From NCBI RefSeq assembly GCF_033898505.1, contig NZ_JAXAFK010000010.1, positions 1 through 36,996 of the forward strand: a stretch of 36,996 nucleotides of DNA. Direction: 5' to 3'. This DNA comes from Pectobacterium carotovorum. Its GTDB lineage: Bacteria; Pseudomonadota; Gammaproteobacteria; Enterobacterales; Enterobacteriaceae. Positions within the stretch are counted from its first letter, which is position 1, and each line of letters starts with the position of its first letter. Below, piece by piece: positions 1-10,325 of this stretch. The position numbers were made by a program, and so were the translations under genes. The notes beneath the pieces were generated by a model. That model did not search any database. It saw nothing but the letters and a program-made list of their open reading frames with translations, and was not told the origin of the DNA.

Positions 1-115
1 GGCGGCGATAGCGCGGTGGTCCCACCTGACCCCATGCCGAACTCAGAAGTGAAACGCCGTAGCGCCGATGGTAGTGTGGGGCTTCCCCATGTGAGAGTAG
101 GGAACTGCCAGGCAT
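1..115 (+). rRNA. rrf: 5S ribosomal RNA, 5'-truncated by the window edge
   Basis: Almost base-for-base the enterobacterial 5S rRNA, from the GGCGGC near its 5' end through GTAGTGTGGGG to the closing AACTGCCAGGCAT at 103-115. About five bases (TGCCT in E. coli) are missing at the window edge. It is the last gene of an rRNA operon lying to the left and transcribed rightward, followed at once by a strong terminator. Its position next to murB is that of rrnB in E. coli. Confidence 0.97.
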
Positions 116-120
116 CAAAT

Positions 121-160
121 AAAACAAAAAGCCCAGTCTTTCGACTGGGCTTTTTGTTTT
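121..160 (+). terminator. rRNA operon terminator T1
   Basis: A perfect 18-bp stem (arms 121-138 and 143-160) closes a TTTC loop. Its core GCCCAGTC/GACTGGGC is flanked by A-rich and T-rich segments, so the hairpin can work in either direction. It corresponds to T1 of the E. coli rrnB T1-T2 pair. Confidence 0.95.
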
Positions 161-296
161 GTCTGCTGTTTGTCGGTGAGGGCTCTCTGGAGCAGGACAA
201 ATCCGCCGGTAGCGGATTTGCACGTTGCGACGCAACGGCCCGAGGGGTGGCGGGCAGGACGCCCGGCATAAACTGCCGGGCATCAAACAAGTGGAC
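161..296 (+). other. T1-T2 spacer with a decayed duplicate of the 5S 3' end
   Basis: The spacer matches the familiar E. coli rrnB T1-T2 interval (GGACAAATCCGCCGG, AACGGCC, GCGGGCAGGACGCC-like stretches). Positions 271-288 (AACTGCCGGGCATCAAAC) match the true 5S end at 103-120 in 16 of 18 bases. This looks like the leftover of an ancestral second 5S gene. No coding function is seen. Confidence 0.7.
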
Positions 297-324
297 AGCC
301 TCTGTCGAAAGACAGGGGCTTTTT
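297..324 (+). terminator. rRNA operon terminator T2
   Basis: AGCCTCTGTC (297-306) pairs with GACAGGGGCT (311-320), one G·U pair, across a GAAA tetraloop, followed by a run of T. It is the second terminator of the rrn operon and isolates murB from rRNA transcription. Confidence 0.92.
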
Positions 325-457
325 GCTATGCGTATTTGGGGAAGACTAAACTGTCAGGAAGACCAATCATGAATCTCTATACTGTGGTGAAAGACTGCCG
401 CTATCTTGCGTAGATCAGGTAGACTATGTGATATCTGAATTAGTAGGTATTTCTATC

Positions 458-1495
458 ATGGCGTCGAGCGTTATTTCATTGAAGTCTTATAACTCTTTCT
501 CATTATCTGTTTCCGCATCTTGTATTAAGGTTGCGGATACTCCGGAGGAATTGATTGAAGGATGGCGCGTCGCCAGCGCAGCGCAAGAGCCGATTTTGTT
601 GCTAGGGGAAGGGAGCAATGTCCTTTTTCTTGAAGATTTTTTAGGCACTATTCTGTTAAATCGGCTCAAGGGTATAGATATTCGAGAAGAAAGTGACGGT
701 TGGTATATTCATGTCGGAGCTGGTGAGAACTGGCATCAATTAGTTGAATATACGCTCAAGTGTGGTATTGCAGGGTTAGAAAATCTGGCATTAATTCCCG
801 GATGTGTGGGTTCTGCACCGATACAGAATATTGGTGCGTACGGTATCGAATTACAGCATGTTTGTGATTATGTTGATGTGTTGGATCTGGCTGAAGGTAA
901 CGTCATGCGTTTTACCTCTGAGGAATGCCAATTCGATTACCGTGAAAGCATATTTAAGCATCAATACCGCTCTGGGTTTGCGATTACCGCAGTAGGGTTC
1001 TTTTTAAAGAAAGAGTGGGACCCGATACTTAATTACGGTGATTTGGTCAAGCTGGACCCTACAACCGTTACGCCACAGCAGATATTTGATTCCGTATGCC
1101 ATATGCGCCGAAGCAAACTTCCAGACCCTGCTGTGACCGGTAATGCCGGTAGCTTCTTCAAAAACCCGATAATTACACCGCAGCATGCTGAACGTGTTTT
1201 ACGAGAGTATCCGAATGCCCCTCAGTATTTACAAGCCGATGGCAATGTTAAATTGGCCGCCGGGTGGTTGATTGAACAGTGCAATCTCAAAGGATTTCAG
1301 CTTGGTGGTGCGGCTGTTCATGAGAAACAGGCATTAGTTCTAATTAATAAAAATAATGCAGAAAGCTCAGATGTTGTCGAATTAGCGCGTTATGTCCGCA
1401 ATCAGGTTGCTGAAAAATTCTCCATACAGCTGGAGCCTGAAGTTCGCTTTATTGCTGCGCGTGGAGAGGTCAATGCCATCGAGGTATTATCATGA
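458..1495 (+). CDS. murB: UDP-N-acetylenolpyruvoylglucosamine reductase MurB
   Basis: MurB is the cytoplasmic FAD enzyme that reduces UDP-GlcNAc-enolpyruvate with NADPH to UDP-N-acetylmuramate, the second committed step of peptidoglycan synthesis. The 345-residue product has the FAD-binding stretch LLGEGSN (about 48-54), [17 protein letters not shown] (about 113-129), the catalytic serine in [10 protein letters not shown] (Ser232) and the C-terminal acid in LEPEVRF (Glu328). These match E. coli Ser229 and Glu325, offset by three. An in-frame GTG exists at 428, but ATG 458 gives the family length and aligns with the E. coli N-terminus. The end overlaps birA by four bases (ATGA), so the two are translationally coupled. 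The first ~20 residues are the least conserved part. No clear promoter was found between T2 and the start. Confidence 0.97.
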   Translation: MASSVISLKSYNSFSLSVSASCIKVADTPEELIEGWRVASAAQEPILLLGEGSNVLFLEDFLGTILLNRLKGIDIREESDGWYIHVGAGENWHQLVEYTLKCGIAGLENLALIPGCVGSAPIQNIGAYGIELQHVCDYVDVLDLAEGNVMRFTSEECQFDYRESIFKHQYRSGFAITAVGFFLKKEWDPILNYGDLVKLDPTTVTPQQIFDSVCHMRRSKLPDPAVTGNAGSFFKNPIITPQHAERVLREYPNAPQYLQADGNVKLAAGWLIEQCNLKGFQLGGAAVHEKQALVLINKNNAESSDVVELARYVRNQVAEKFSIQLEPEVRFIAARGEVNAIEVLS

Positions 1496-2451
1496 AAGAT
1501 ATTACGGTTCCCCTTAAATTAATTAAAACTCTCTCTGATGGTGAATTTTATTCCGGTGAATTACTGGGTGAAATGATGGGGATGAGTCGAGCTGCGATTA
1601 ATAAACATATTCAAACTATACGTGACTGGGGAATTGATGTTTTTACTGTGACAGGCAAGGGCTATTCTTTACCAACGCCTATGCAGTTATTAGACGAGGA
1701 GGCTATCCTCAAGCACCTACCGGAAGGTGGTGTGACAGTTTTACCTGTCGTTGATTCTACTAATCAGTATATTTTAGAACGATTGGACACCTTATCCTCT
1801 GGTGATGCATGCCTTGCTGAATATCAGCAATCTGGGCGTGGTCGTCGGGGCAGACAATGGTTCTCGCCCTTTGGTGCAAATTTATATTTGTCCTTATACT
1901 GGCGCCTAGAACAGGGGCCTGCTGCAGCTGTTGGGGTTAGTTTGGTTATCGGTATCGTAATGGCAGAAGTGCTACATAAGCTTGGTGCTGATGGTGTTCG
2001 AGTCAAATGGCCCAACGATTTATATCTGAAGGATAGAAAACTAGCAGGCATTCTTGTCGAAATTACAGGAAAAACGGGGGATGCCGCTAATCTGGTCATT
2101 GGCGCGGGCATTAATTTACAGATGAGAGAGCCTGCTCCTGATACGATTAGTCAAGGCTGGATAAATTTACAAGAAGCAGGTATAGATATTAATCGCAATA
2201 CACTCGCTTCGACTCTTATTTCTGAATTAAGAGGGGCTTTGGCTATATTTGAACTACAAGGCCTTGAACCATTTATTCCCAGATGGGAAAAATTGGATAA
2301 CTATTTTAATCGCCCGGTTCGTTTGATTATCGGTAATCGTGAAATATATGGGATCGACCGAGGAATAGACCGCCAAGGGGCGCTGCTCTTAGAAAACGAT
2401 GGGTTGGTCACGCCATATATTGGTGGGGAGATTTCTCTGCGTGGTGCGTGA
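1492..2451 (+). CDS. birA: Biotin-protein ligase / biotin operon repressor BirA
   Basis: BirA is bifunctional: it makes biotinoyl-5'-AMP, transfers biotin to the AccB subunit of acetyl-CoA carboxylase, and as holo-dimer represses the bio operon. The 319-residue protein (E. coli 321) has the N-terminal winged helix-turn-helix (about 20-50, with [20 protein letters not shown]), the biotinoyl-AMP loop GRGRRGR at 115-121, the KWPNDLY motif at 172-178 and Lys183 in KLAGILVE. The small C-terminal SH3-like domain follows. The start lies in the ATGA overlap with the murB stop. The DNA-binding domain is intact, so it should still regulate as well as ligate. Confidence 0.97.
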   Translation: MKDITVPLKLIKTLSDGEFYSGELLGEMMGMSRAAINKHIQTIRDWGIDVFTVTGKGYSLPTPMQLLDEEAILKHLPEGGVTVLPVVDSTNQYILERLDTLSSGDACLAEYQQSGRGRRGRQWFSPFGANLYLSLYWRLEQGPAAAVGVSLVIGIVMAEVLHKLGADGVRVKWPNDLYLKDRKLAGILVEITGKTGDAANLVIGAGINLQMREPAPDTISQGWINLQEAGIDINRNTLASTLISELRGALAIFELQGLEPFIPRWEKLDNYFNRPVRLIIGNREIYGIDRGIDRQGALLLENDGLVTPYIGGEISLRGA

Positions 2452-2452
2452 A

Positions 2453-2475
2453 AAAAGGGGGGTAACCCCCTTTAT
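2453..2475 (-). terminator. Intrinsic terminator between convergent birA and coaA
   Basis: A GGGGG-GTAA-CCCCC stem with flanking A and T runs lies between the birA stop and the coaA stop. Read on the minus strand it is followed by six T, so it serves coaA best. On the plus strand the tail is TTTATATTTATT, which could end birA transcripts less efficiently. Confidence 0.8.
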
Positions 2476-2488
2476 ATTTATTCGCTTT

Positions 2489-3439
2489 TCATTTTCTCAG
2501 TCGAACACATTCAACAGCATGATTAGCGCTTTTAGTCATAATAAGGCTGGCTCTCTCTCGAGTAGGTAGAATATTTTCTTTTAGATTAAGCCCATTAATT
2601 TCTTTCCATAATTGAGAGGCAATGCCAACAGCCTCTTCTTCTGTCAGTTTTGCATAATTATGAAAATATGAATTTGGATTTGAGAATGCACCCTGCCGGA
2701 ATTTTAAAAAACGATTTATATACCATGTTTGTAGTAGTGTTTCTGGCGCATCGACATAGATAGAGAAATCTACAAAGTCAGAGACAAAAACTCTATGTGG
2801 ATCATGTGGATAATCCATCCCGCTCTGCAGAACATTCAAGCCTTCTAATATTAAAATATCAGGGTGTTCCAACACTTTATTGTTATTAGGAACAATATCG
2901 TATGTTAGATGAGAATAAGTTGGGGCGGTGACTTTGTGTGTTCCTGATTTTATATCAGAAACGAATTTTACCAAGCTATGCATATCATATGATTGCGGAA
3001 AGCCCTTTTTCTTCATCAAATCACGTTCTTTTAACACCTTATTTGGATGAAGAAATCCATCGGTTGTAATGAGTTCTACACTGCGATGTTCCGGCCAACG
3101 GCTTAATAACGCCTGGAGCACACGGGCTGTGGTACTTTTTCCCACGGCGACGCTACCCGCAATACCGATTATGTAAGGTATCTTTTGGCCATCAGTCCCT
3201 AAGAACTGCTCAAGTACCGCCTGACGGCGTAAATTAGAGCTGATATAGAAATTAAGCAGGCGGGAGAGCGGCAGATAAATTTCTGCGACCTCGTCTAATG
3301 AAAGATCTTCGTTAATCCCTTTGAGCTTAACGATTTCTTCCTCTGTCAGCGTTAACGGGACGGAATCGCGCAAGGCGGCCCATTGGCTGCGATTAAATTG
3401 TAGATATGGCGTGGCCAAGGATTGCTCTCTATTGCTCAT
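2489..3439 (-). CDS. coaA: Pantothenate kinase CoaA (type I)
   Basis: CoaA phosphorylates pantothenate with ATP, the rate-controlling first step of coenzyme A synthesis, and is feedback-inhibited by CoA. The 316 residues equal the E. coli length. The Walker A loop GSVAVGKST sits at 95-103 with Lys101 and Ser102. Downstream are the substrate-site stretches TTDGFLHPN and ILEGLNVLQ. It is a lone gene, convergent with birA and closed by the shared terminator at 2453-2475. Nothing in the protein is unusual. Confidence 0.97.
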   Translation of the reverse strand: MSNREQSLATPYLQFNRSQWAALRDSVPLTLTEEEIVKLKGINEDLSLDEVAEIYLPLSRLLNFYISSNLRRQAVLEQFLGTDGQKIPYIIGIAGSVAVGKSTTARVLQALLSRWPEHRSVELITTDGFLHPNKVLKERDLMKKKGFPQSYDMHSLVKFVSDIKSGTHKVTAPTYSHLTYDIVPNNNKVLEHPDILILEGLNVLQSGMDYPHDPHRVFVSDFVDFSIYVDAPETLLQTWYINRFLKFRQGAFSNPNSYFHNYAKLTEEEAVGIASQLWKEINGLNLKENILPTRERASLIMTKSANHAVECVRLRK

Positions 3440-3610
3440 AAGTCGTGTTCTGCCTGCTTAACAGGTAAGAAAAGGGACTTTCAGCCAGCGAGGAAAACGG
3501 GCTATTAGCTTAGCCAACGCTATGATCGCGACACCTTTTCTTATGTAATAAATTTTTGATAATGGGCAGGTTAACACTTTGCTGATAGAAAGAAGAAGAG
3601 AAAATCGGTT

Positions 3611-3648
3611 CTGTACCCGATGCTTCTATGTTGATGCATCGGGTACAG
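3611..3648. terminator. Perfect 13-bp inverted repeat abutting the GNAT gene stop
   Basis: CTGTACCCGATGC (3611-3623) and GCATCGGGTACAG (3636-3648) form a perfect 13-bp stem with a 12-base loop, ending one base short of the acetyltransferase stop codon. On the minus strand the following bases are AACCGATTTTC, so there is no immediate T run. It is either a weak or Rho-assisted terminator or an mRNA 3'-end stabiliser. Confidence 0.55.
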
Positions 3649-3649
3649 G

Positions 3650-4198
3650 CTAGCTGGCGATTGCTTTACCTAACCCATTCACGGCAAAGAGGCGTTTATA
3701 GTAGATAGCCGTTGGATGGTAATAACCATCGGGTGTGCAAGCATAATCAGGCAATTCTCCCAGATGGCGATAACCCAGAGCGCGGTAGAACGCTTCTGCC
3801 GGGGAGCCTGCCTGAGTGTCTAAGTAGAGTAACCCTCTTTGTTGGAAAAGCGCGTGCTTTTCCAGTAAATGAATGAGTTGTCTGCCTATTCCCGCTCTGC
3901 GTACTCGGCTATGAACTAACAATTTTTGAATTTCAGCCCTGTTTCTCCCGTTTGACTTTTGACATAACTCTAGCTGTACACTTCCGACGATACCTTCCTT
4001 GTCGCGCGCTGCCCATAGTATGCGGTCACCGTTGGCGACAGATGCCTGTAAGCCATGAAAATATTCCATCGCTTCTTTGTGGTGCAGAGGCGATTGATAT
4101 CCAACAGAAGCGCCTTTTTCTACAGCATCTATTAGTAGATTGGCCAGTTCTTCACGATAGACAGGTAAGGTTGCCGCATTGAGTTGAACTATTTTCAT
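3650..4198 (-). CDS. GNAT-family N-acetyltransferase, substrate unknown
   Basis: A 182-residue single-domain acetyltransferase of the Gcn5-related (GNAT) fold. The acetyl-CoA pyrophosphate loop (Q/R-x-x-G-x-G/A type) is seen as RRAGIG at 100-105, preceded by the strand IQKLLVHSRVR and followed by the helix RQLIHLLEKHA. The C-terminal strand LLYLDTQAGSPAEAFYRALGY is typical of motif B. A TTG start at 4237 is possible, but ATG 4198 gives a normal GNAT N-terminus. It stands alone between coaA and the tRNA cluster, where E. coli K-12 has no gene. The substrate cannot be told from sequence: amino-group donors such as polyamines, antibiotics or protein N-termini are all possible. Confidence 0.85.
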   Translation of the reverse strand: MKIVQLNAATLPVYREELANLLIDAVEKGASVGYQSPLHHKEAMEYFHGLQASVANGDRILWAARDKEGIVGSVQLELCQKSNGRNRAEIQKLLVHSRVRRAGIGRQLIHLLEKHALFQQRGLLYLDTQAGSPAEAFYRALGYRHLGELPDYACTPDGYYHPTAIYYKRLFAVNGLGKAIAS

Positions 4199-4237
4199 CG
4201 TATTTTGCTCGTTCTTCAGAAATTTGTTTCTAAACAA

Positions 4238-4487
4238 GCAAAATGTATTCCAAGTCTATTTTCTTGGGAAAGTGAGCAAAATAGCATCTGTCAGTGCAGA
4301 GTCTGCCCCCTTAAAGGGCAAAAACACCATTACTGGTGCAAGAGGCATTGCGAGGACGTTGATGGTGAAATCGCCATTTTGTTAGATAGAACTGGTGGTT
4401 CTTTGCGCTAATTCTGACTGCTGCTCTAGATTTATGGCTGAATTTGGATAAAATCTAAGCGATAGCGCATTTTACGCAATTTTTTTG
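4238..4487. other. Intergenic region between the GNAT gene and the tRNA operon promoter
   Basis: No gene was seen. It holds a small hairpin (CACCA 4325-4329, TGGTG 4334-4338) and A/T-rich stretches just upstream of the tRNA promoter that could act as UP element or Fis-binding DNA. The GNAT gene promoter must lie here on the minus strand, but no convincing -35/-10 pair was found. Confidence 0.5.
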
Positions 4488-4516
4488 TTGCATCGAGCGT
4501 TCTGTCTACCTAGAAT
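4488..4516 (+). promoter_or_regulatory. tRNA-tufB operon promoter, stringent type
   Basis: TTGCAT (4488-4493), exactly 17 bases, TAGAAT (4511-4516), then a GC-rich discriminator GCGC. That combination is the hallmark of growth-rate-regulated, ppGpp-inhibited stable RNA promoters. It directs the four tRNAs and reads into tufB. Confidence 0.88.
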
Positions 4517-4530
4517 GCGCAGCACTTGAA

Positions 4531-4606
<76 letters not shown>

Positions 4607-4621
4607 TCAAGTACACAATCA

Positions 4622-4706
<85 letters not shown>

Positions 4707-4836
4707 AATTCAATCCTGGTAACAGGATATTCGATACGGTAGTAAGACTAAGCCGGATCGACGAAGGCGGGGTCTATAAATTCTTATTCCCCAACTTCAA
4801 AATCTACAGAAAAATTAGGTAGCCGAGTTCCAGGAT

Positions 4837-4911
<75 letters not shown>

Positions 4912-4917
4912 AGATGT

Positions 4918-4993
4918 GCTGATATAGCTCAGTTGGTAGAGCGCACCCTTGGTAAGGGTGAGGTCGGCAGTTCGAATCTGCCTATCAGCACCA
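4918..4993 (+). tRNA. thrT: tRNA-Thr (anticodon GGT)
   Basis: A 76-base cloverleaf with GCTGATA/TATCAGC acceptor, anticodon GGT within TTGGTAA, T loop GTTCGAATC and encoded CCA. It is the last tRNA before tufB and is processed from the same transcript. Confidence 0.97.
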
Positions 4994-5064
4994 CTTCCTT
5001 TTCCTCCTCCTGATTTTCTTTCTGTGAATAAATTCAGCAAGCTATTGCTTGGTTGATGTGGTGA

Positions 5065-6285
<1,221 letters not shown>

Positions 6286-6315
6286 TCGCTGATAACGTTT
6301 GACGCGACACGCGAT

Positions 6316-6342
6316 AAAAGGGCATCATTTGATGCCCTTTTT
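6316..6342 (+). terminator. tufB terminator
   Basis: AAAAGGGCATC (6316-6326), loop ATTT, GATGCCCTTTTT (6331-6342). A classical intrinsic terminator that closes the tRNA-tufB operon. Confidence 0.93.
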
Positions 6343-6357
6343 CTACGCTGTCATGGT

Positions 6358-6410
6358 AGAACCTATCTCATCAGCGATTGTGAGATATAATCATTGGTGA
6401 GATAGGCTCT
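6358..6410 (+). promoter_or_regulatory. secE-nusG promoter region inside an inverted repeat
   Basis: A perfect -10 (TATAAT, 6386-6391) follows GTGAGA. The -35 at 17-bp spacing (CTATCT, 6363-6368) is weak. The element is enclosed by a 13-bp inverted repeat with one mismatch: AGAACCTATCTCA at 6358-6370 and TGAGATAGGCTCT at 6398-6410. TGAGATA also occurs as a direct repeat at 6381 and 6398. Confidence 0.6.
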
Positions 6411-6465
6411 GTAGATACGGCGTAAATACCGAATTATTCGTTTTACAGAACATCTTTCGGTTTGG

Positions 6466-6487
6466 TTGCCCCGTGGTTACGGGGCAA
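6466..6487 (+). promoter_or_regulatory. Hairpin in the secE-nusG leader
   Basis: TTGCCCCGT (6466-6474) and ACGGGGCAA (6479-6487) form a perfect 9-bp stem with a GGTT loop, 35 bases upstream of the secE ATG. The following bases (AGTTATTTG) lack a proper T run, so an RNA processing or stability role is more likely than termination. Confidence 0.55.
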
Positions 6488-6522
6488 AGTTATTTGTCTG
6501 AATCATTGTGACAGGTTGGTTT

Positions 6523-6906
6523 ATGAGTGCGAATACCGAAGCTCAGGATAGTGGGCGTGGCCTGGAAGTGATTAAGTGGCTGGTAGTAGGTGCCTTGCTG
6601 GTTGTTGCGATTGTTGGCAATTATTATTACCGCGAATTTAGTCTTCCTCTGCGTGCATTGGCCGTTGTTATCCTGATCGCCGCTGCCGGTGGTGTGGCAC
6701 TGCTGACCACGAAAGGCAAAGCAACCGTAGCGTTTGCTCGCGAAGCGCGTACTGAAGTGCGCAAAGTAATTTGGCCGACTCGTCAGGAAACGTTACACAC
6801 CACGTTAATCGTTGCCGCGGTGACTGCCGTGATGTCACTGATTTTGTGGGGACTGGATGGTATTCTGGTCCGTTTGGTATCGTTTATCACTGGCCTGAGG
6901 TTCTAA
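6523..6906 (+). CDS. secE: Protein translocase subunit SecE
   Basis: SecE clamps SecY in the SecYEG protein-conducting channel of the inner membrane. The 127 residues (same length as E. coli) show three membrane helices: about 19-36 ([16 protein letters not shown]), 45-63 ([17 protein letters not shown]) and 93-111 ([17 protein letters not shown]). The essential cytoplasmic amphipathic region before helix 3 contains [12 protein letters not shown]. The start is ATG 6523 (MSANTEAQ), matching E. coli; an upstream in-frame codon at 6508 would add five residues of no known use. One base separates the stop from nusG. Confidence 0.97.
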   Translation: MSANTEAQDSGRGLEVIKWLVVGALLVVAIVGNYYYREFSLPLRALAVVILIAAAGGVALLTTKGKATVAFAREARTEVRKVIWPTRQETLHTTLIVAAVTAVMSLILWGLDGILVRLVSFITGLRF

Positions 6907-6907
6907 G

Positions 6908-7453
6908 ATGTCTGAAGCTCCAAAAAAACGTTGGTACGTCGTTCAGGCGTTCTCTGGTTTTGAAGGTCGCGTAGCACAATCACTGCGTGAACATATCAAA
7001 CTCCATAATATGGAAGAACTGTTTGGCGAAGTCATGGTGCCTACTGAAGAAGTAGTCGAAATCCGTGGTGGCCAGCGTCGCAAGAGCGAGCGCAAGTTTT
7101 TCCCTGGTTATGTCTTGGTACAGATGGTGATGGAAGATGCCAGCTGGCATCTAGTACGCAGCGTACCTCGTGTTATGGGGTTCATTGGCGGTACATCCGA
7201 TCGTCCTGCGCCAATCAGTGACAAAGAAGTGGATGCGATTATGAATCGTCTCCAACAGGTTGGTGACAAACCACGACCGAAAACGCTGTTTGAACCGGGT
7301 GAAATGGTTCGCGTTAACGACGGTCCATTTGCTGATTTTAACGGTGTTGTCGAAGAAGTTGACTATGAGAAGAGCCGCCTGAAGGTGTCTGTCTCTATCT
7401 TTGGTCGTGCAACGCCGGTTGAACTGGACTTTGCTCAAGTCGAAAAAGGCTAA
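6908..7453 (+). CDS. nusG: Transcription termination/antitermination factor NusG
   Basis: NusG binds RNA polymerase through its N-terminal domain and, through its C-terminal KOW domain, contacts either Rho or ribosomal protein S10. It thereby promotes Rho termination, rRNA antitermination and transcription-translation coupling. The 181 residues have [11 protein letters not shown] at the N-terminus, [10 protein letters not shown] in the NGN fold and a KOW domain with [20 protein letters not shown] (about 130-150). The product is almost identical to E. coli NusG. It follows secE by one base and ends at a hairpin that also carries the rplK promoter. Confidence 0.98.
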   Translation: MSEAPKKRWYVVQAFSGFEGRVAQSLREHIKLHNMEELFGEVMVPTEEVVEIRGGQRRKSERKFFPGYVLVQMVMEDASWHLVRSVPRVMGFIGGTSDRPAPISDKEVDAIMNRLQQVGDKPRPKTLFEPGEMVRVNDGPFADFNGVVEEVDYEKSRLKVSVSIFGRATPVELDFAQVEKG

Positions 7454-7484
7454 TTTTCCGACAAGACTTGCTGGAAATAGCTAC

Positions 7485-7513
7485 TTGCCTATGGCGCGAA
7501 ATTAACCTATAAT
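7485..7513 (+). promoter_or_regulatory. rplKA promoter
   Basis: TTGCCT (7485-7490), 17-base spacer, TATAAT (7508-7513). The spacer and -10 lie inside the nusG terminator hairpin at 7493-7521. Confidence 0.88.
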
Positions 7514-7531
7514 TTCGCGCCTTTTGTTTTT
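7493..7531 (+). terminator. nusG terminator, overlapping the rplK promoter
   Basis: GGCGCGAAATT (7493-7503), loop AACCTAT, AATTTCGCGCC (7511-7521), then TTTTGTTTTT. This is a perfect 11-bp stem with a T tail. It ends secE-nusG transcripts while its loop and 3' arm supply the -10 of the next operon. Confidence 0.88.
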
Positions 7532-7570
7532 CAGGGGCCTTAAGGGCGTCTGAAGCGTAATACAAACCAC

Positions 7571-7599
7571 GGGGAGCCTTTCACTAGGCGCTATTACCC
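7571..7599 (+). promoter_or_regulatory. L1-binding translational operator in the rplK leader
   Basis: GGG at 7572-7574 can pair with CCC at 7597-7599. Inside, AGCC can pair with GGC across a short loop, leaving the asymmetric GCTATTA strand. This is the structure that mimics the L1 site on 23S rRNA and lets free L1 repress rplKA translation in E. coli. It sits just upstream of the ribosome site TGAGGAA. Confidence 0.75.
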
Positions 7600-7615
7600 A
7601 ATTGAGGAAAGCTAA

Positions 7616-8044
<429 letters not shown>

Positions 8045-8047
8045 TAA

Positions 8048-8752
<705 letters not shown>

Positions 8753-8767
8753 TAGCTTTTGTTCCGC

Positions 8768-8806
8768 TTTACTCGGGTGTGAGATTTACCTATAATTTTA
8801 CGCCCG
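8768..8806 (+). promoter_or_regulatory. rplJL-rpoBC promoter inside a wobble-paired hairpin
   Basis: TTTACT (8768-8773), exactly 17 bases, TATAAT (8791-8796). The spacer and -10 belong to a 13-bp hairpin (8774-8786 with 8794-8806, three G·U pairs) with loop TACCTAT. It is the main promoter for rplJL and rpoBC. Confidence 0.88.
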
Positions 8807-8825
8807 TTGTTCCTCAAGTGGAATA

Positions 8826-8935
8826 ACGCAAGAATTTTCGGTTGGAGCCTGGCCTATCCAGGCCTCCGTCCAAGACCGCAGGTGTTTCGAAAGAAACTTA
8901 ATCCTTCCTGCGTAGACGGTGACAGAGCCTAAATA
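8826..8935 (+). promoter_or_regulatory. L10 leader: L10(L7/L12)4-binding RNA
   Basis: The stretch containing GGTTGGAGCCTGGCC, TCCAGGCCTCCGTC, AGACCGCAGG and GTAGACGGTGACAG is strongly conserved with the E. coli rplJ leader. There the L10-L7/L12 complex binds and shuts off rplJL translation by long-range folding. The remaining 130 bases up to rplJ contain a second perfect hairpin, CCGGAGA-TTT-TCTCCGG (9031-9047), close to the ribosome site CAGGAG. Confidence 0.85.
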
Positions 8936-9069
8936 ACGTTTTTCTTTTTTATAAAGAATAATTTTTTACTGGATTCTGCTCACCGTGTTTCAACGCTTAT
9001 CTCTAATTTTGGCGATAAGTGAAGTGAGTTCCGGAGATTTTCTCCGGCTAAATCCAGGAGCAAAAGCTA

Positions 9070-9567
9070 ATGGCATTAAATCTTCAAGACAAACAAGCGA
9101 TTGTTGCTGAAGTCAGCGAAGTAGCCAAAGGTGCGCTGTCTGCGGTTGTTGCGGATTCCCGTGGCGTTACCGTTGATAAAATGACCGAACTGCGTAAAGC
9201 AGGTCGTGAAGCTGGCGTTTACATGCGTGTTGTTCGTAACACCCTGCTGCGCCGCGTCGTTGAAGGCACTCAATTTGAATGCCTGAAAGACACGTTTGTT
9301 GGTCCGACCCTGATTGCATATTCTATGGAACACCCGGGCGCTGCTGCTCGTCTGTTCAAAGAGTTCGCGAAAGCGAATGCAAAATTTGAGGTCAAAGCTG
9401 CAGCCTTTGAAGGTGAGCTGATCCCGGCGGCTCAAATTGACCGTCTGGCAACGCTGCCGACTTACGAAGAAGCACTGGCACGTCTGATGTCGACCATGAA
9501 AGAAGCCGCTGCAGGCAAACTGGTCCGCACTCTGGCTGCTGTTCGCGATGCAAAAGAAGCTGCGTAA
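9070..9567 (+). CDS. rplJ: 50S ribosomal protein L10
   Basis: L10 is the stalk protein that anchors L7/L12 dimers through its C-terminal helix and binds the L11-region rRNA through its N-terminal domain. In complex with L7/L12 it represses its own mRNA. The 165 residues equal E. coli. The conserved N-terminus ([15 protein letters not shown]) and KAGVYM-like RNA-binding region ([17 protein letters not shown]) are intact. The C-terminal helix [25 protein letters not shown] is the L12-docking segment. Confidence 0.98.
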   Translation: MALNLQDKQAIVAEVSEVAKGALSAVVADSRGVTVDKMTELRKAGREAGVYMRVVRNTLLRRVVEGTQFECLKDTFVGPTLIAYSMEHPGAAARLFKEFAKANAKFEVKAAAFEGELIPAAQIDRLATLPTYEEALARLMSTMKEAAAGKLVRTLAAVRDAKEAA

Positions 9568-9615
9568 TAGCGCTTTCTTTTCTAACGCACTTGCTAACGT
9601 ATAAACTATTTCTGA

Positions 9616-9999
<384 letters not shown>

Positions 10000-10038
10000 G
10001 CCAACCTTTCAGGTTGCAGCCTGATTTATTAGGCTGAT

Positions 10039-10069
10039 GGCTGGTGACTTTTTAGTCACCAGCCTTTTT
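10039..10069 (+). terminator. rplL-rpoB attenuator
   Basis: GGCTGGTGACT (10039-10049), loop TTTT, AGTCACCAGCC (10054-10064), then five T. A perfect 11-bp intrinsic terminator. Its E. coli counterpart is partial, letting about one transcript in five reach rpoBC. Confidence 0.92.
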
Positions 10070-10325
10070 GCGCTGTAGGGCATCGATGGGCTTTCGCACT
10101 GTTTAGCCATTGATTTCCCCAATATTTTTTTCTATTGACGACTTAATATACTGCTTTCCAGAACGGGCTCCCTGCCTGAGCAAAAGCAATGAAATGGTTT
10201 AAGAGTAATAGAAAGACGTATTACGGAAAGTTCCCCATTTTCCGACCAACATAAATAGTGTTGCATGAACTGTCCTTCTTAGGGCAGACAGAGTGGTTCG
10301 ACTTGTCAGCTAGCTGAGGAACCCT
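10070..10325 (+). other. rpoB leader region
   Basis: A 256-base non-coding leader between the attenuator and rpoB. It has a small perfect hairpin, GTAATA (10205-10210) with TATTAC (10219-10224), and a CTGTCC/GGGCAG hairpin near 10270-10290. In E. coli this interval carries an RNase III cleavage site; I cannot place the exact site here. The ribosome site GAGGAA precedes the rpoB ATG. No gene was seen. Confidence 0.55.

Noticed and set aside
16..372. Open frame across the 5S gene and its terminators
   Set aside because: It runs through a structural RNA and two hairpins; not a plausible gene.
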